Source: Solirubrobacterales bacterium (lineage in GTDB: Bacteria; Actinomycetota; Thermoleophilia; Solirubrobacterales; Solirubrobacteraceae). From it: 9,049 bases of DNA. The notes beneath the pieces were generated by a model, which was given only the letters and a program-made list of their open reading frames with translations, made no database searches and was not told the origin of the DNA. The translations under genes and the position numbers were made by a program. Where the stretch lies: positions 1-9,049 of the forward strand of contig DAHVAB010000078.1 in the NCBI GenBank assembly GCA_027314825.1, written 5' to 3'. This document shows, in pieces, positions 1 to 6,077 of this stretch; the first letter of the stretch is position 1; every line of letters starts with the position of its first letter.

Positions 1-520
1 GGCCGAAGATCCTGGCCCGCATCCGTGGCGCGTGGGCGCTGAAGGACGCCGATCAGGCCGAGCAGCAGCTGCAGCGACTCGCCGGCGAGCTGGAGCGCAC
101 CTGGCCCGACGCCGCGGCATCGTTGCAAGAGGGCCTGAGCGAGACGCTCACACTCATGCGACTCGGGATCGACGGGCAGCTCGCCAAGACGATCTCCTCC
201 ACGAACCCAATCGAGAGCATGATCGAGATTGTCAGGCGCACCCAGCGCAACGTAAAGCGCTGGCAGGACGGCGACATGCGCAAGCGCTGGACCGCCGCCG
301 GCATGCTCCAAGCCGAGCAGCAGTTCCGACGCATCATCGGCTACAGCGACCTCGCCAAGCTCGTCACCGCGATCGAGCGACACCAAGACACACTCACCAG
401 CCCAGCCACCCCAGAGCCGGCCGCGGCCCCCAAATCCGCCGCCACGTTCGCTACCGTCTGACAATCACAATCCCGGTGGGATCGCCGTCAAAGTTCCACG
501 ACGATCCGGGCAACCTCCGT
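1..520 (+). mobile_element. IS256-family insertion sequence, right end (left part outside window)
   Basis: The window opens inside the transposase gene of an IS256/mutator-type element, and the element continues to the left. The transposase stop is at 459-461. IS256-type elements normally end a few tens of bases after the transposase stop, at an imperfect terminal inverted repeat. The right boundary is therefore placed roughly between 490 and 545, and 520 is only a mid estimate. The neighbouring minus-strand gene supports this: its product follows its family until about base 540 and then changes to an atypical Cys/Gly/Arg-rich ending. The left end is not visible, so the inverted repeat and target duplication cannot be confirmed. 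Confidence 0.6.
3..461 (+). CDS. IS256-family transposase, C-terminal fragment (5' end outside window)
   Basis: The frame is open from base 3 to the TGA at 459-461, giving about 152 C-terminal residues of a protein that normally has around 400. It contains the block SSTNPIES followed by a basic stretch (RRTQRNVKRW). This corresponds to the conserved TTNxIES block near the end of IS256/mutator transposases, where the last acidic residue of the DDE triad lies. The Glu of IES is encoded at 213-215. The helical segment after it (MLQAEQQFRRIIGYSDLAKL) is usual for actinobacterial members, and the Ala/Pro-rich tail is disordered. A TTG at 123 could be taken as a start, but the homologous reading continues upstream, so this is a gene cut by the window edge. 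The product would be the cut-and-paste or copy-out recombinase of its own element. Whether the full copy is intact cannot be judged. Confidence 0.85.
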   Translation, partial: PKILARIRGAWALKDADQAEQQLQRLAGELERTWPDAAASLQEGLSETLTLMRLGIDGQLAKTISSTNPIESMIEIVRRTQRNVKRWQDGDMRKRWTAAGMLQAEQQFRRIIGYSDLAKLVTAIERHQDTLTSPATPEPAAAPKSAATFATV

Positions 521-1283
521 CGCAATGGCAGGCGACAAACGCGGCTTCCAACGACTCCGAGTCCTCCACACGCCGTCGGGCGATCAGATTCAGATTGAGC
601 ATCGGGTTTCCTCCGTCGAACACCGGCTCCGCTGAAACGTGCAGCCGGCCTTGAAATCTATCGGACTCACCTAGCGGGAAGCTAAAGCGCACAGATGCTC
701 GCTCGACGTTGGCCCAGGGCGCCTCGCCGGCAAATGGCGAGACGATGCGGAGTACGCGGTGCAGTTCGCCGTGGTGCTGCCAAACGCCATCAGCCGGCCT
801 GATCGCGTTGACATACGTCAGCTCGACGTATGTGGAGCGGCCGGGACCATGATCTGCACCGTCGGTGACCAGCTCCGCGGTCACGCACTCTGCGAGGCGC
901 TTGAGCTCGGGCCATACGTGTTCCGAAGACGGGTCCTCCTGGGAATCCGGGGGGACGCGCCGCTCGTTGATGGCGATGCGGTCCTGTTGGAGCTGGGCGA
1001 CGAAACGCTCATCGGGTTGACGGAAGTACAGCGCGCGTTGCGGCTGCGGCCCAAATCCAAGCATGAGCTGGGGTGGTTCCGGCCGTCCCGGCGCTCCCTC
1101 CTGCAGGGGTGGAAGCTGTGGCTGGAGCTCTCGCAACTCATAGTCGGCGAGAGCCTTGCCGAGCCGGACGATGTCGGGCAGCCCGAATCTGGGCAGCGGC
1201 CTGAACTGCGCGGCGCCCACGATCTCCCTGACTGGAGGATTGGCGTACTGGGGTAGAGAACCCCGCTCCAACGCCGCGTTCAC
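465..1283 (-). CDS. TIGR04255 family protein, C-terminus probably replaced by IS-end sequence
   Basis: The product is 272 residues from a GTG start at 1283. It matches the sporadically distributed TIGR04255 family. An N-terminal NPPVREIVGAAQFRPL block (residues 15-30) corresponds to the family's NPP..E....QF opening. A central LQQDRIAINERR (98-109) matches its Q..R...N.R motif, and STYVELTYVNAI (150-161) matches the typical FVELTYVN segment. LNLNLIARRRV (229-239) fits the late beta-strand region. No biochemical function is established for the family, and its members are scattered in accessory regions. Residues from about 250 on (CHCDGGCPDRRGTL) do not look like the family ending and lie on DNA that should be the end of the adjacent IS256-type element. 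The native C-terminus is therefore probably lost and the gene may be inactive. The start is uncertain because no strong ribosome-binding site precedes the GTG. Confidence 0.75.
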   Translation of the reverse strand: MNAALERGSLPQYANPPVREIVGAAQFRPLPRFGLPDIVRLGKALADYELRELQPQLPPLQEGAPGRPEPPQLMLGFGPQPQRALYFRQPDERFVAQLQQDRIAINERRVPPDSQEDPSSEHVWPELKRLAECVTAELVTDGADHGPGRSTYVELTYVNAIRPADGVWQHHGELHRVLRIVSPFAGEAPWANVERASVRFSFPLGESDRFQGRLHVSAEPVFDGGNPMLNLNLIARRRVEDSESLEAAFVACHCDGGCPDRRGTLTAIPPGL

Positions 1284-1546
1284 GACTGGATCATCGCACG
1301 GCTGCCGGCGACACCGTATGGCGTCTCAGGCTGCCGAGTCGATCGCTGCGAGGCTCCACAGATCTCACGATAGCCAACTCGAACGCGGAGGTGGCCGTCA
1401 GAGGGCACGGAGGATGCAGAGGACCGAGGGCAAGCACCGTCTCAATTGGCAGATATTGGCAGACGAGCCGTTTGCGGCGGCGAAAAACTGGGGAGCAGAA
1501 GCGCCGCGAGCGACCGAATCTGGCTCTATTGCTACGGTTCCGCCAG
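1284..1546. other. Gene-free spacer between TIGR04255 gene and tRNA-Ile
   Basis: This 263-base stretch has no convincing gene on either strand. It should hold the promoter of the leftward TIGR04255 gene and the 3' trailer of the tRNA, but I see no clear -35/-10 pair and no hairpin-plus-T-tract terminator. The only T run downstream of the tRNA lies on the minus strand opposite 1483-1487 and has no good stem before it. The stretch is less GC-rich than the core genes and contains a 10-base-period direct repeat at 1445-1463. Confidence 0.5.
1445..1463. repeat. Nine-base direct repeat at ten-base period
   Basis: The nonamer ATTGGCAGA occurs at 1445-1453 and again at 1455-1463, so the two copies lie one helical turn apart on the same face of the DNA. 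It sits about 85 bases past the 3' end of tRNA-Ile, upstream of the leftward TIGR04255 gene. It could be a regulator half-site pair or chance. Confidence 0.4.
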
Positions 1547-1620
<74 letters not shown>

Positions 1621-1763
1621 GTGCAGGTATGCCGGGCGCGCTCCGGCTTTGCGCTCGACGCGGACCGTCGCGGGTTGCGCGACGATCGCGGTGCGCACGC
1701 ACGAAGCGCGCCACAGCAGCAGGCAATGGTAGCGCGTCGGCGGCGGCCGGTCACGCTTGCGGA

Positions 1764-1778
1764 TCACTCCCGGAGTGA
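1764..1778. promoter_or_regulatory. Perfect 7-1-7 palindrome, possible operator
   Basis: TCACTCC, a single C, then GGAGTGA form an exact inverted repeat centred at 1771. It lies 37 bases before the chosen methyltransferase start and overlaps the spacer of the weak -35/-10 candidate. The size and position suit a dimeric repressor. No specific regulator family is recognised. Confidence 0.35.
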
Positions 1779-1801
1779 GGATGCTTGGGGGGTGGGACGA
1801 G

Positions 1802-1808
1802 AGGAAGG
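1802..1808 (+). promoter_or_regulatory. Ribosome binding site deciding the methyltransferase start
   Basis: AGGAAGG ends seven bases before the GTG at 1816 and is the best Shine-Dalgarno match in the leader. It favours 1816 over the other in-frame starts at 1621 and 1792. Confidence 0.5.
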
Positions 1809-1815
1809 CCGGGAG

Positions 1816-2574
1816 GTGCCGGCGGGTGAGGCTCCCAGCGCGCGCAAACGCGCGGCGCGGGAGCTGTTCGCGCCGCTGCCGCGCCACTACGACACGGTGG
1901 CTGCGGTGCTCAGCTTCGGCCAGGACCCCCGGTGGCGACGGGCGATGGTCGCTGCGATCGCGGCGCGACGCGACGATCGCGTGCTGGACGTGGCCACCGG
2001 GACGGGGATGGTGGCCGCCGCGCTGGTGCGTCGCTTCGGCTGCGAGGTGACGGGCCTCGACCAGAGCGCTGAGATGCTCGAGGCGGCGAGGGCACGGCTG
2101 GCGGGCGACGACGTGCTGGCTGCACGCGTGAAGCTGCTGCAGGGCGAGGCGGAGCGGCTGCCGTTCGCCGACGGCGCATTCGACCACCTTACGTTCACCT
2201 ACCTGCTGCGCTACGTCGACGACCCGGCCGCCACGATGCGGGAGCTGGCGAGGGTGGTGCGGCCCGGCGGCAGGATCGCGTCGCTGGAGTTCGCGGTGCC
2301 GCCGATCCCGCTGTGGCACGCGCTGTGGCGGGCCTACACGTCGTTCGGGCTGCCGGCGCTCGGCCGGGTCGTCTCGCGTGAGTGGGCCGCGACCGGCCGG
2401 TTCCTCTCCACGAGCATCCCGTCCTTCTATGAGCGCAACCCGCTGGAACGGCTCCTCGGGATGTGGAGGGACGCCGGCATCGAGGATGTCCACGCCCGGT
2501 CGATGAGCCTCGGCGGCGGGATCGTGATGTGGGGCACCAGAGGCAGCGGGGATGGCGGCGGGCAGACCGCTTGA
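1816..2574 (+). CDS. UbiE/MenG-type SAM-dependent methyltransferase
   Basis: The 252-residue product is a class I methyltransferase of the UbiE/COQ5/MenG family, whose best-known role is C-methylation of demethylmenaquinone to menaquinone at the membrane. HYDTVAAVLSFGQD (24-37) resembles the first UbiE signature, with the usual Met-Asn replaced by Val-Ala. VLDVATGTGMVAAAL (56-70) is the SAM-binding glycine motif, and LDQSAEML (81-88) carries the acidic residue for the ribose. AERLPFADGAFDHLTF (112-127) is the conserved motif before the catalytic pocket. RVVRPGGRIASLEF (146-159) resembles the second UbiE signature. The C-terminal GGGIVMWGTR matches the family ending. Length is close to the usual 230-260. 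The GTG at 1816 has AGGAAGG seven bases upstream. Its last 23 bases overlap the next gene, so the two are probably co-translated. MenG is the likeliest role for an actinobacterium, but a related quinone or lipid methyltransferase is possible. Confidence 0.8.
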   Translation: MPAGEAPSARKRAARELFAPLPRHYDTVAAVLSFGQDPRWRRAMVAAIAARRDDRVLDVATGTGMVAAALVRRFGCEVTGLDQSAEMLEAARARLAGDDVLAARVKLLQGEAERLPFADGAFDHLTFTYLLRYVDDPAATMRELARVVRPGGRIASLEFAVPPIPLWHALWRAYTSFGLPALGRVVSREWAATGRFLSTSIPSFYERNPLERLLGMWRDAGIEDVHARSMSLGGGIVMWGTRGSGDGGGQTA

Positions 2575-3289
2575 GCGCCCCGCCTTCTACGCGCTGCGGC
2601 CCGGCGGCTGGCGCGACCTGCTGAGCCTGCTGCATCCGCCATACACGGCATGGCACCTGAGCTACGTGGCGATCGGGGCGGCCGTGGCGCCGCAATTGCA
2701 CGCTGGGCGTCTGGCGTGGACGCTGGGCGCGTTCCTGCTCGGCGTGGGAGTGTGCGCGCACGCGCTCGACGAGCTGCACGGCCGCCCGCTCGGCACGCGG
2801 CTGGCGGACCGCACGCTGTGGGCGCTCGCCACAGCATCGCTCGCCGGCGCGGTTGCGATCGGCCTGTTCGGCGCGCTCACGGTGAGCCTCAGCATGCTGG
2901 CGCCGATCGCGGCCGGCGCATTCATCGTGGTCGCTTACAACCTGGAGCTCTTCGGCGGGCGCTTCCACTCCGATCTCTGGTTCGCCGGCGCCTGGGGCGC
3001 CTTCCCGGCGCTCGTCGGCTACTGGGCCTGCACCGGCGGCGTGCGCGCGGAGGCGCTGCCGGCGATCGCCGCGTGCTTCATGCTGAGCCTCGCCCAGCGG
3101 CGCCTCAGCTCCCCGGTCCGCGACCTGCGCAGGCGCACGGCCGCGCTGACCGGCACCCAGCGGTTGCGCGACGGCACAGAGATTGAGCTCGACGCGGCCG
3201 GGATCGCGGCGCCGATGGAGGCCGCGCTGAAGGCGACCGCGGCGGCCGTGGTACTGCTGGCCATCGGGCTCGTAATCTCGCGGCTGTAG
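2552..3289 (+). CDS. UbiA-like polytopic membrane protein of uncertain function
   Basis: The 245-residue product has about seven hydrophobic segments, near residues 34-50, 55-70, 88-108, 110-130, 143-160, 168-182 and 226-244. The plan resembles UbiA-superfamily prenyltransferases. AHALDELHGRPLGT (69-82) lies where these enzymes have the first Asp-rich motif after helix 2. YNLELFGGRFHSD (129-141), followed by an aromatic/Gly/Ala helix, lies near the second motif. Only one or two of the expected Mg-prenyl-diphosphate Asp residues are present at each place, so normal MenA-type activity is doubtful. The ATG at 2552 lies inside the end of the methyltransferase gene (23-base overlap, different frame) with a GCGGGG just before it, which implies coupling. 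The pairing with a MenG-like enzyme suggests isoprenoid or quinone metabolism in the membrane, but this is inference. It may also be a divergent, non-enzymatic member. Confidence 0.6.
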   Translation: MAAGRPLERPAFYALRPGGWRDLLSLLHPPYTAWHLSYVAIGAAVAPQLHAGRLAWTLGAFLLGVGVCAHALDELHGRPLGTRLADRTLWALATASLAGAVAIGLFGALTVSLSMLAPIAAGAFIVVAYNLELFGGRFHSDLWFAGAWGAFPALVGYWACTGGVRAEALPAIAACFMLSLAQRRLSSPVRDLRRRTAALTGTQRLRDGTEIELDAAGIAAPMEAALKATAAAVVLLAIGLVISRL

Positions 3290-3326
3290 CGGCCTGCGGG
3301 TCTGGCGGCCTGCGGGTCTGGCGGCC
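3289..3326. repeat. 16-bp tandem repeat at the convergent junction
   Basis: GCGGCCTGCGGGTCTG occurs twice exactly, at 3289-3304 and 3305-3320, followed by six bases of a third copy. It begins on the last base of the membrane-protein stop codon and fills half of the 67-base gap to the end of parB. No hairpin with a T tract is visible in the gap on either strand, so no intrinsic terminator is called here. Confidence 0.8.
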
Positions 3327-3356
3327 GTGGCGGCTGCGGCGTCGCCCGGCTCGGCT

Positions 3357-4253
3357 TCAGGGCGCCGCAGGCCGAATCCGGGCGGCGAGCTCGGCCGCCT
3401 GCTCCGGCGAGTCGAAGGAGAGCTCGGCGCGGTACCCGCCCCTGCGGTCGGCGCCGACCTTCACCTCGACGCCGAGCGCGCTTTCGAGCAGCTCGGATAT
3501 TTCCAGTGAGGCGGCCTGCTGGTCGGCGCGCGCCCGGCTCTGCGACCGCGAGGGGCTGCCGGGGGCGGCCGCCCTCCCGGCCCGTCCGTTGCGCTCGCGG
3601 GCGCGCGCTTCGACGGCTCGCACGGAGAGCCCCTCCTCGACGGCGGTGCGGGCGAGCCGGCGGCGGTCGGCGTGATCTTCGGCGAGCAGCAGCGCGCGCC
3701 CGTGCCCCTCGGTGAGCGAGCCGTCCTGCAGCAGCTCGAGCGCCTCGTCGGGCAGGTCGAGCAGGCGGATCAGGTTGGAGACCGCGACGCGGCCCCTGCC
3801 GACTCGGAGCCCGACCTCCTCGCGCGTGAGGCCGAGCTCCTCCACCAGCGCGGCGACGGCCTTCGCCTCCTCGACGGGGTTGAGGTCCTCCCGCGCCATA
3901 TTCTCGATCAGAGCGAGCTCGAGCGTCGCCGCGTCGTCGTGGCGACGCACTATCGCCGGTATCTCCGCGATCTCGGCGATCTGCGCCGCGCGCCAGCGTC
4001 GCTCCCCGGCGATCAGCTCGTAGCGGCCCCCCGGCTGCGGGCGCACCAACACCGGCTGCAGCACCCCGCGCTCCCGCAGCGACACCGCGAGCGCCTGCAG
4101 CGACTCCTCATCGAACCGGCGCCTGGGCTGATTCGGGTTGGCGGATATCAGCTCGATCGGTATCCGGCGCAGCTCATGGTCGTTACCCTGCTCCGCCGCG
4201 ATCGACAGGATCGCATCTAGCCCGCGACCCATCCCTCTCCTCGCGGGGCTCAT
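3357..4253 (-). CDS. parB: Chromosome partitioning protein ParB
   Basis: The 298-residue product is a CTP-dependent DNA clamp that loads at parS and, with ParA, segregates replicated origins. The N-terminal RRGMGRGLDAIL (5-16) is the usual ParA-stimulating leader. Residues 31-125 form the ParB/Srx CTPase domain, with IPIELISANPNQPRRRF (31-47), the phosphate-binding GERRWRA (83-89) and ENMAREDLNPVEEA (117-130). A helix-turn-helix follows (about 142-165, LTREEVGLRVGRGRVAVSNL). A low-complexity linker spans 222-247, and a C-terminal dimerisation domain lies at about 248-298. Length is typical and lacks the long N-terminal extension seen in some actinomycetes. The start is ATG 4253. An in-frame ATG at 4232 has a better ribosome site (GAGGAG) but would remove the residues before MGRGLD. 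It is the last gene of the cluster, 132 bases after parA. Confidence 0.95.
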   Translation of the reverse strand: MSPARRGMGRGLDAILSIAAEQGNDHELRRIPIELISANPNQPRRRFDEESLQALAVSLRERGVLQPVLVRPQPGGRYELIAGERRWRAAQIAEIAEIPAIVRRHDDAATLELALIENMAREDLNPVEEAKAVAALVEELGLTREEVGLRVGRGRVAVSNLIRLLDLPDEALELLQDGSLTEGHGRALLLAEDHADRRRLARTAVEEGLSVRAVEARARERNGRAGRAAAPGSPSRSQSRARADQQAASLEISELLESALGVEVKVGADRRGGYRAELSFDSPEQAAELAARIRPAAP

Positions 4254-4385
4254 CCCCGCACCCCCAGCGAGACCGCGGCCGCCCGATCCGGCCGTCGGCG
4301 CGCGCTCGCACGGAAGAGGCTCGGGGGCAGTGCTCGGGCACGAGCCCGGGCCGATGACACGGCGAGCGGGTGATCGACGGCCGGC
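4254..4385 (-). other. parA-parB intercistronic gap with small hairpin
   Basis: parA and parB usually lie within a few bases of each other or overlap. Here 132 bases separate them. No ORF or parS copy is seen. Bases 4333-4350 form a small stem-loop (arms CTCGGGC and GCCCGGG around ACGA, one imperfect pair) without a T tract. The stretch could hold a secondary promoter or processing site for parB, but nothing decisive is visible. Confidence 0.4.
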
Positions 4386-5144
4386 TCAGCCACGGGCGGC
4401 GACCTCCTTGGCAAGCTCAAAGTACGCCTCCGCCCCCGCGCTGTGCGGGTCGTGATGTGTAACCGGCAGACCGTAGCTTGGAGCCTCGCCAACGCGGACA
4501 TTGCGGGGGATGACGGTATCGAATACCAGGTCGGGGAAGTGCCGGCGCACCTCCTCCTCGACTTCGCGTCCGAGCCTGGTCCGGGAGTCATGCATCGTGA
4601 GCAGCATCCCGGCAACAGTCAACCTCGGGTTGAGGTCACGTTGAACCCGGTCGAGGGTCTCCAGAAGGCTGGCGAGGCCCTCCAGGGCGTAATACTCCGT
4701 CTGCACGGGGACGATGATCCTGTCGGCGGCGACCAGCGCGCTTACGGTGAGCGGCCCCAGAGACGGGGGGCAGTCGAGCAGCACGTACCCGAAGCGGCTG
4801 CGCAGCGGCTCCAACGCCTCCCGCATCCGGTGCTCGAAGCCCTCCAGCCGCGGCATCTCCACGTTCGCGCCGGCGAGGCCGGGGCCGGCCGCCAGCAGCA
4901 TCAGTCCGGGAACGACCGTCTCGGTGAGCGCATCCTCGGCCTGCACATCGCCCGATAGCACCTCGTAGAGCCCAGGTGTCCTTGTCCTCTCCACGCCGAG
5001 CCCGACGGTCGCGTTCGCCTGCGGGTCGGCATCCACGAGCACCGTCGGATACCCCGCCTCCGCGATGCAGGCGCCGACATTCACGGCGGTGGTCGTCTTG
5101 CCGACCCCGCCCTTCTGATTCGCGATTGCATAGACCTTGCCCAT
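4386..5144 (-). CDS. parA: Chromosome partitioning ATPase ParA (Soj)
   Basis: The 252-residue product is a ParA/MinD-type ATPase that dimerises on nucleoid DNA with ATP and is released by ParB, giving the gradient that moves ParB-parS complexes. The deviant Walker A motif KGGVGKTT occupies residues 11-18, with the signature Lys at 11 and the P-loop Lys at 16. Walker A' VDADPQANAT (37-46) has the hydrolysis Asp at 40. Walker B LLDCPPSLG lies at 122-130. The following LTVSALVAADRIIVPVQTEYYALEGL is typical of chromosomal Soj proteins. There is no N-terminal DNA-binding extension, so this is the short chromosomal type. The ATG at 5144 has GGGGA six bases upstream. It begins 15 bases after rsmG ends and is probably in the same transcript. 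Confidence 0.96.
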   Translation of the reverse strand: MGKVYAIANQKGGVGKTTTAVNVGACIAEAGYPTVLVDADPQANATVGLGVERTRTPGLYEVLSGDVQAEDALTETVVPGLMLLAAGPGLAGANVEMPRLEGFEHRMREALEPLRSRFGYVLLDCPPSLGPLTVSALVAADRIIVPVQTEYYALEGLASLLETLDRVQRDLNPRLTVAGMLLTMHDSRTRLGREVEEEVRRHFPDLVFDTVIPRNVRVGEAPSYGLPVTHHDPHSAGAEAYFELAKEVAARG

Positions 5145-5159
5145 AACGGTCCCCGCAAG

Positions 5160-6041
5160 CTACCGAGATCCCCGGTCGGCCTGCGCAACGATGCCGGCCG
5201 ATCGGCGATCTGGCTCGTCGGGAGAGCCGGTGCTCGCGGCCGCTCGGCGATCTGGCGTGCCGGGCTGGCCGGTGCGTGCGGCCTCTCGCGAGCCGGCCCG
5301 TTCGCCGCGCCCGCCGGCCCGGCCGGACGCGGCCCGCCCGAGCGGATGCTTGCGCGCCATTCCCGGCCTCCTTGGAAACCTCGACTGGGTCTCGGCAACC
5401 TTGACGAAGACGTGCAGGTGCAGATCCCGGGCCTGCGCGAACGGCCGGACCTCCCGCACTTCGAGGCGCTCCATGCCGAGCTCTGCCGCCGCCCGCACAC
5501 CGCCATCCTCGTCGGCGGCATCCCGCCTTCCGCGCCAATCGACCAGGATCCCTTCCAGCTCTAGCAGCGGCGCCGCATACTCCAGCACCACGGCCTGCGG
5601 CGCCAGTGCCCGCGCCACCACCGCATCGTGAGCGCCGGCGCCATCCGAGAGCTCCTCGATCCTGCCCTCGACCACGTGCGCGTTGTCCACCCCGGCGGCC
5701 GCGACCAGGCGCCGCAGGAACCTGCACTTCTTGGCCTGGCTCTCCAGCAGCCGCACATTGGCCCCCGGCAACGCGATCGCGAGGGGCAGACCCGGAAAGC
5801 CGGCGCCGGCGCCGAGGTCCGCCACGTTGCTCGCTTGGCGAAGCTTCTCGACCTCGAGCGCCACGAGCGAGTCCGCGAGATGCGTCTGCGCGACCTGCTC
5901 GGGCTCTCGCACGGTCGTCGGCGCGCGCTCATCGGCGACGATCGTGTCCAGCACCGACGCAAGACGCCAACACTGCGCCTCGTCCAACCGGTAACGCTCG
6001 CGCAGGCTCGCGAGCCGCAGATCGGTGGCCCCACGTTTCAC
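5160..6041 (-). CDS. rsmG: 16S rRNA (guanine527-N7)-methyltransferase RsmG, with C-terminal extension
   Basis: RsmG (GidB) uses SAM to methylate G527 in the 530 loop of 16S rRNA, and its loss gives low-level streptomycin resistance in several bacteria. The 293-residue product has HLADSLVAL early in the fold, the SAM motif VADLGAGAGFPGLPLAI, ESQAKKCRFLRRL with the acidic SAM-binding residue, ARALAPQAVVLEYAAPLL, and the normal family ending SRFPRRPGMARKHPLG near residue 235. About 58 further residues (RAASGRAGG to DRGSR) follow, rich in Arg, Gly, Ala and Pro and probably disordered. Part of this tail is encoded by a 42-bp imperfect tandem repeat. The GTG start at 6041 lies inside a parS-like site. 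No better in-frame start is seen before the conserved helices. parA begins 15 bases downstream. Confidence 0.93.
   Translation of the reverse strand: MKRGATDLRLASLRERYRLDEAQCWRLASVLDTIVADERAPTTVREPEQVAQTHLADSLVALEVEKLRQASNVADLGAGAGFPGLPLAIALPGANVRLLESQAKKCRFLRRLVAAAGVDNAHVVEGRIEELSDGAGAHDAVVARALAPQAVVLEYAAPLLELEGILVDWRGRRDAADEDGGVRAAAELGMERLEVREVRPFAQARDLHLHVFVKVAETQSRFPRRPGMARKHPLGRAASGRAGGRGERAGSREAARTGQPGTPDRRAAASTGSPDEPDRRSAGIVAQADRGSR
5202..5285. repeat. 42-bp imperfect tandem repeat inside the rsmG tail
   Basis: Two copies (5202-5243 and 5244-5285) begin with the same 13 bases, TCGGCGATCTGGC, and agree at about 33 of 42 positions. The period is 14 codons, so the rsmG frame is kept and the protein shows the related peptides TGQPGTPDRRAA and TGSPDEPDRRSA. 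It indicates local duplication in a weakly constrained tail. Confidence 0.75.
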
Positions 6042-6049
6042 GTAAAACA
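6034..6049. promoter_or_regulatory. parS-like ParB binding site overlapping the rsmG start
   Basis: CGTTTCACGTAAAACA agrees with the canonical parS palindrome (TGTTTCACGTGAAACA) at 14 of 16 positions, differing at positions 1 and 11. It lies in the 36-base gap between jag and rsmG and runs into rsmG, whose GTG start codon (6041-6039) is the central GTG of the site. It is two genes upstream of parB in the same cluster, which is where origin-proximal parS sites are expected. ParB bound here would mark the origin region and could also affect rsmG-parA-parB expression. I saw no other good match elsewhere in the window. Confidence 0.85.
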
Positions 6050-6059
6050 GTCCCAGCCA

Positions 6060-6077
6060 GCCGGCCGGCCGGCCGGC
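6060..6077. repeat. GCCG palindrome between jag and parS
   Basis: GCCGGCCGGCCGGCCGGC is an 18-bp perfect palindrome made of repeated GCCG units. It lies directly after the jag stop codon and 10 bases from the parS-like site. It can form a strong stem in RNA but has no T tract, so it is more a processing or folding element, or a slippage repeat, than a terminator. Confidence 0.7.

Larger units (their letters stand above)
1621..1815. promoter_or_regulatory. Divergent intergenic region between tRNA-Ile and methyltransferase gene
   Basis: These 195 bases must contain the leftward tRNA promoter and the rightward promoter of the methyltransferase/membrane-protein pair. Neither promoter is clear. 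A weak pair TTGCGG / GATGCT with 17-base spacing lies at about 1757-1785, three of six matches in each box. A 15-bp palindrome (1764-1778) falls in its spacer. The reading frame of the methyltransferase is open back to 1621, but this part has no family similarity and is treated as non-coding. Confidence 0.4.

Noticed and set aside
1621..1815. Upstream extension of the methyltransferase frame to 1621, directly at the tRNA end.
   Set aside because: The 65 extra residues lack family similarity. A good ribosome site precedes the GTG at 1816.
2195..2968. Minus-strand open frame (257 codons) opposite the methyltransferase and membrane protein.
   Set aside because: The composition is Arg/Ala/Gln-rich, and the opposite strand carries coherent protein families, so it is an antisense artefact.
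4636..5727. Long minus-strand open frame (363 codons) across parA and rsmG.
   Set aside because: It is a frame-shifted shadow of both real genes, Gly/Arg-rich, with no recognisable domain.
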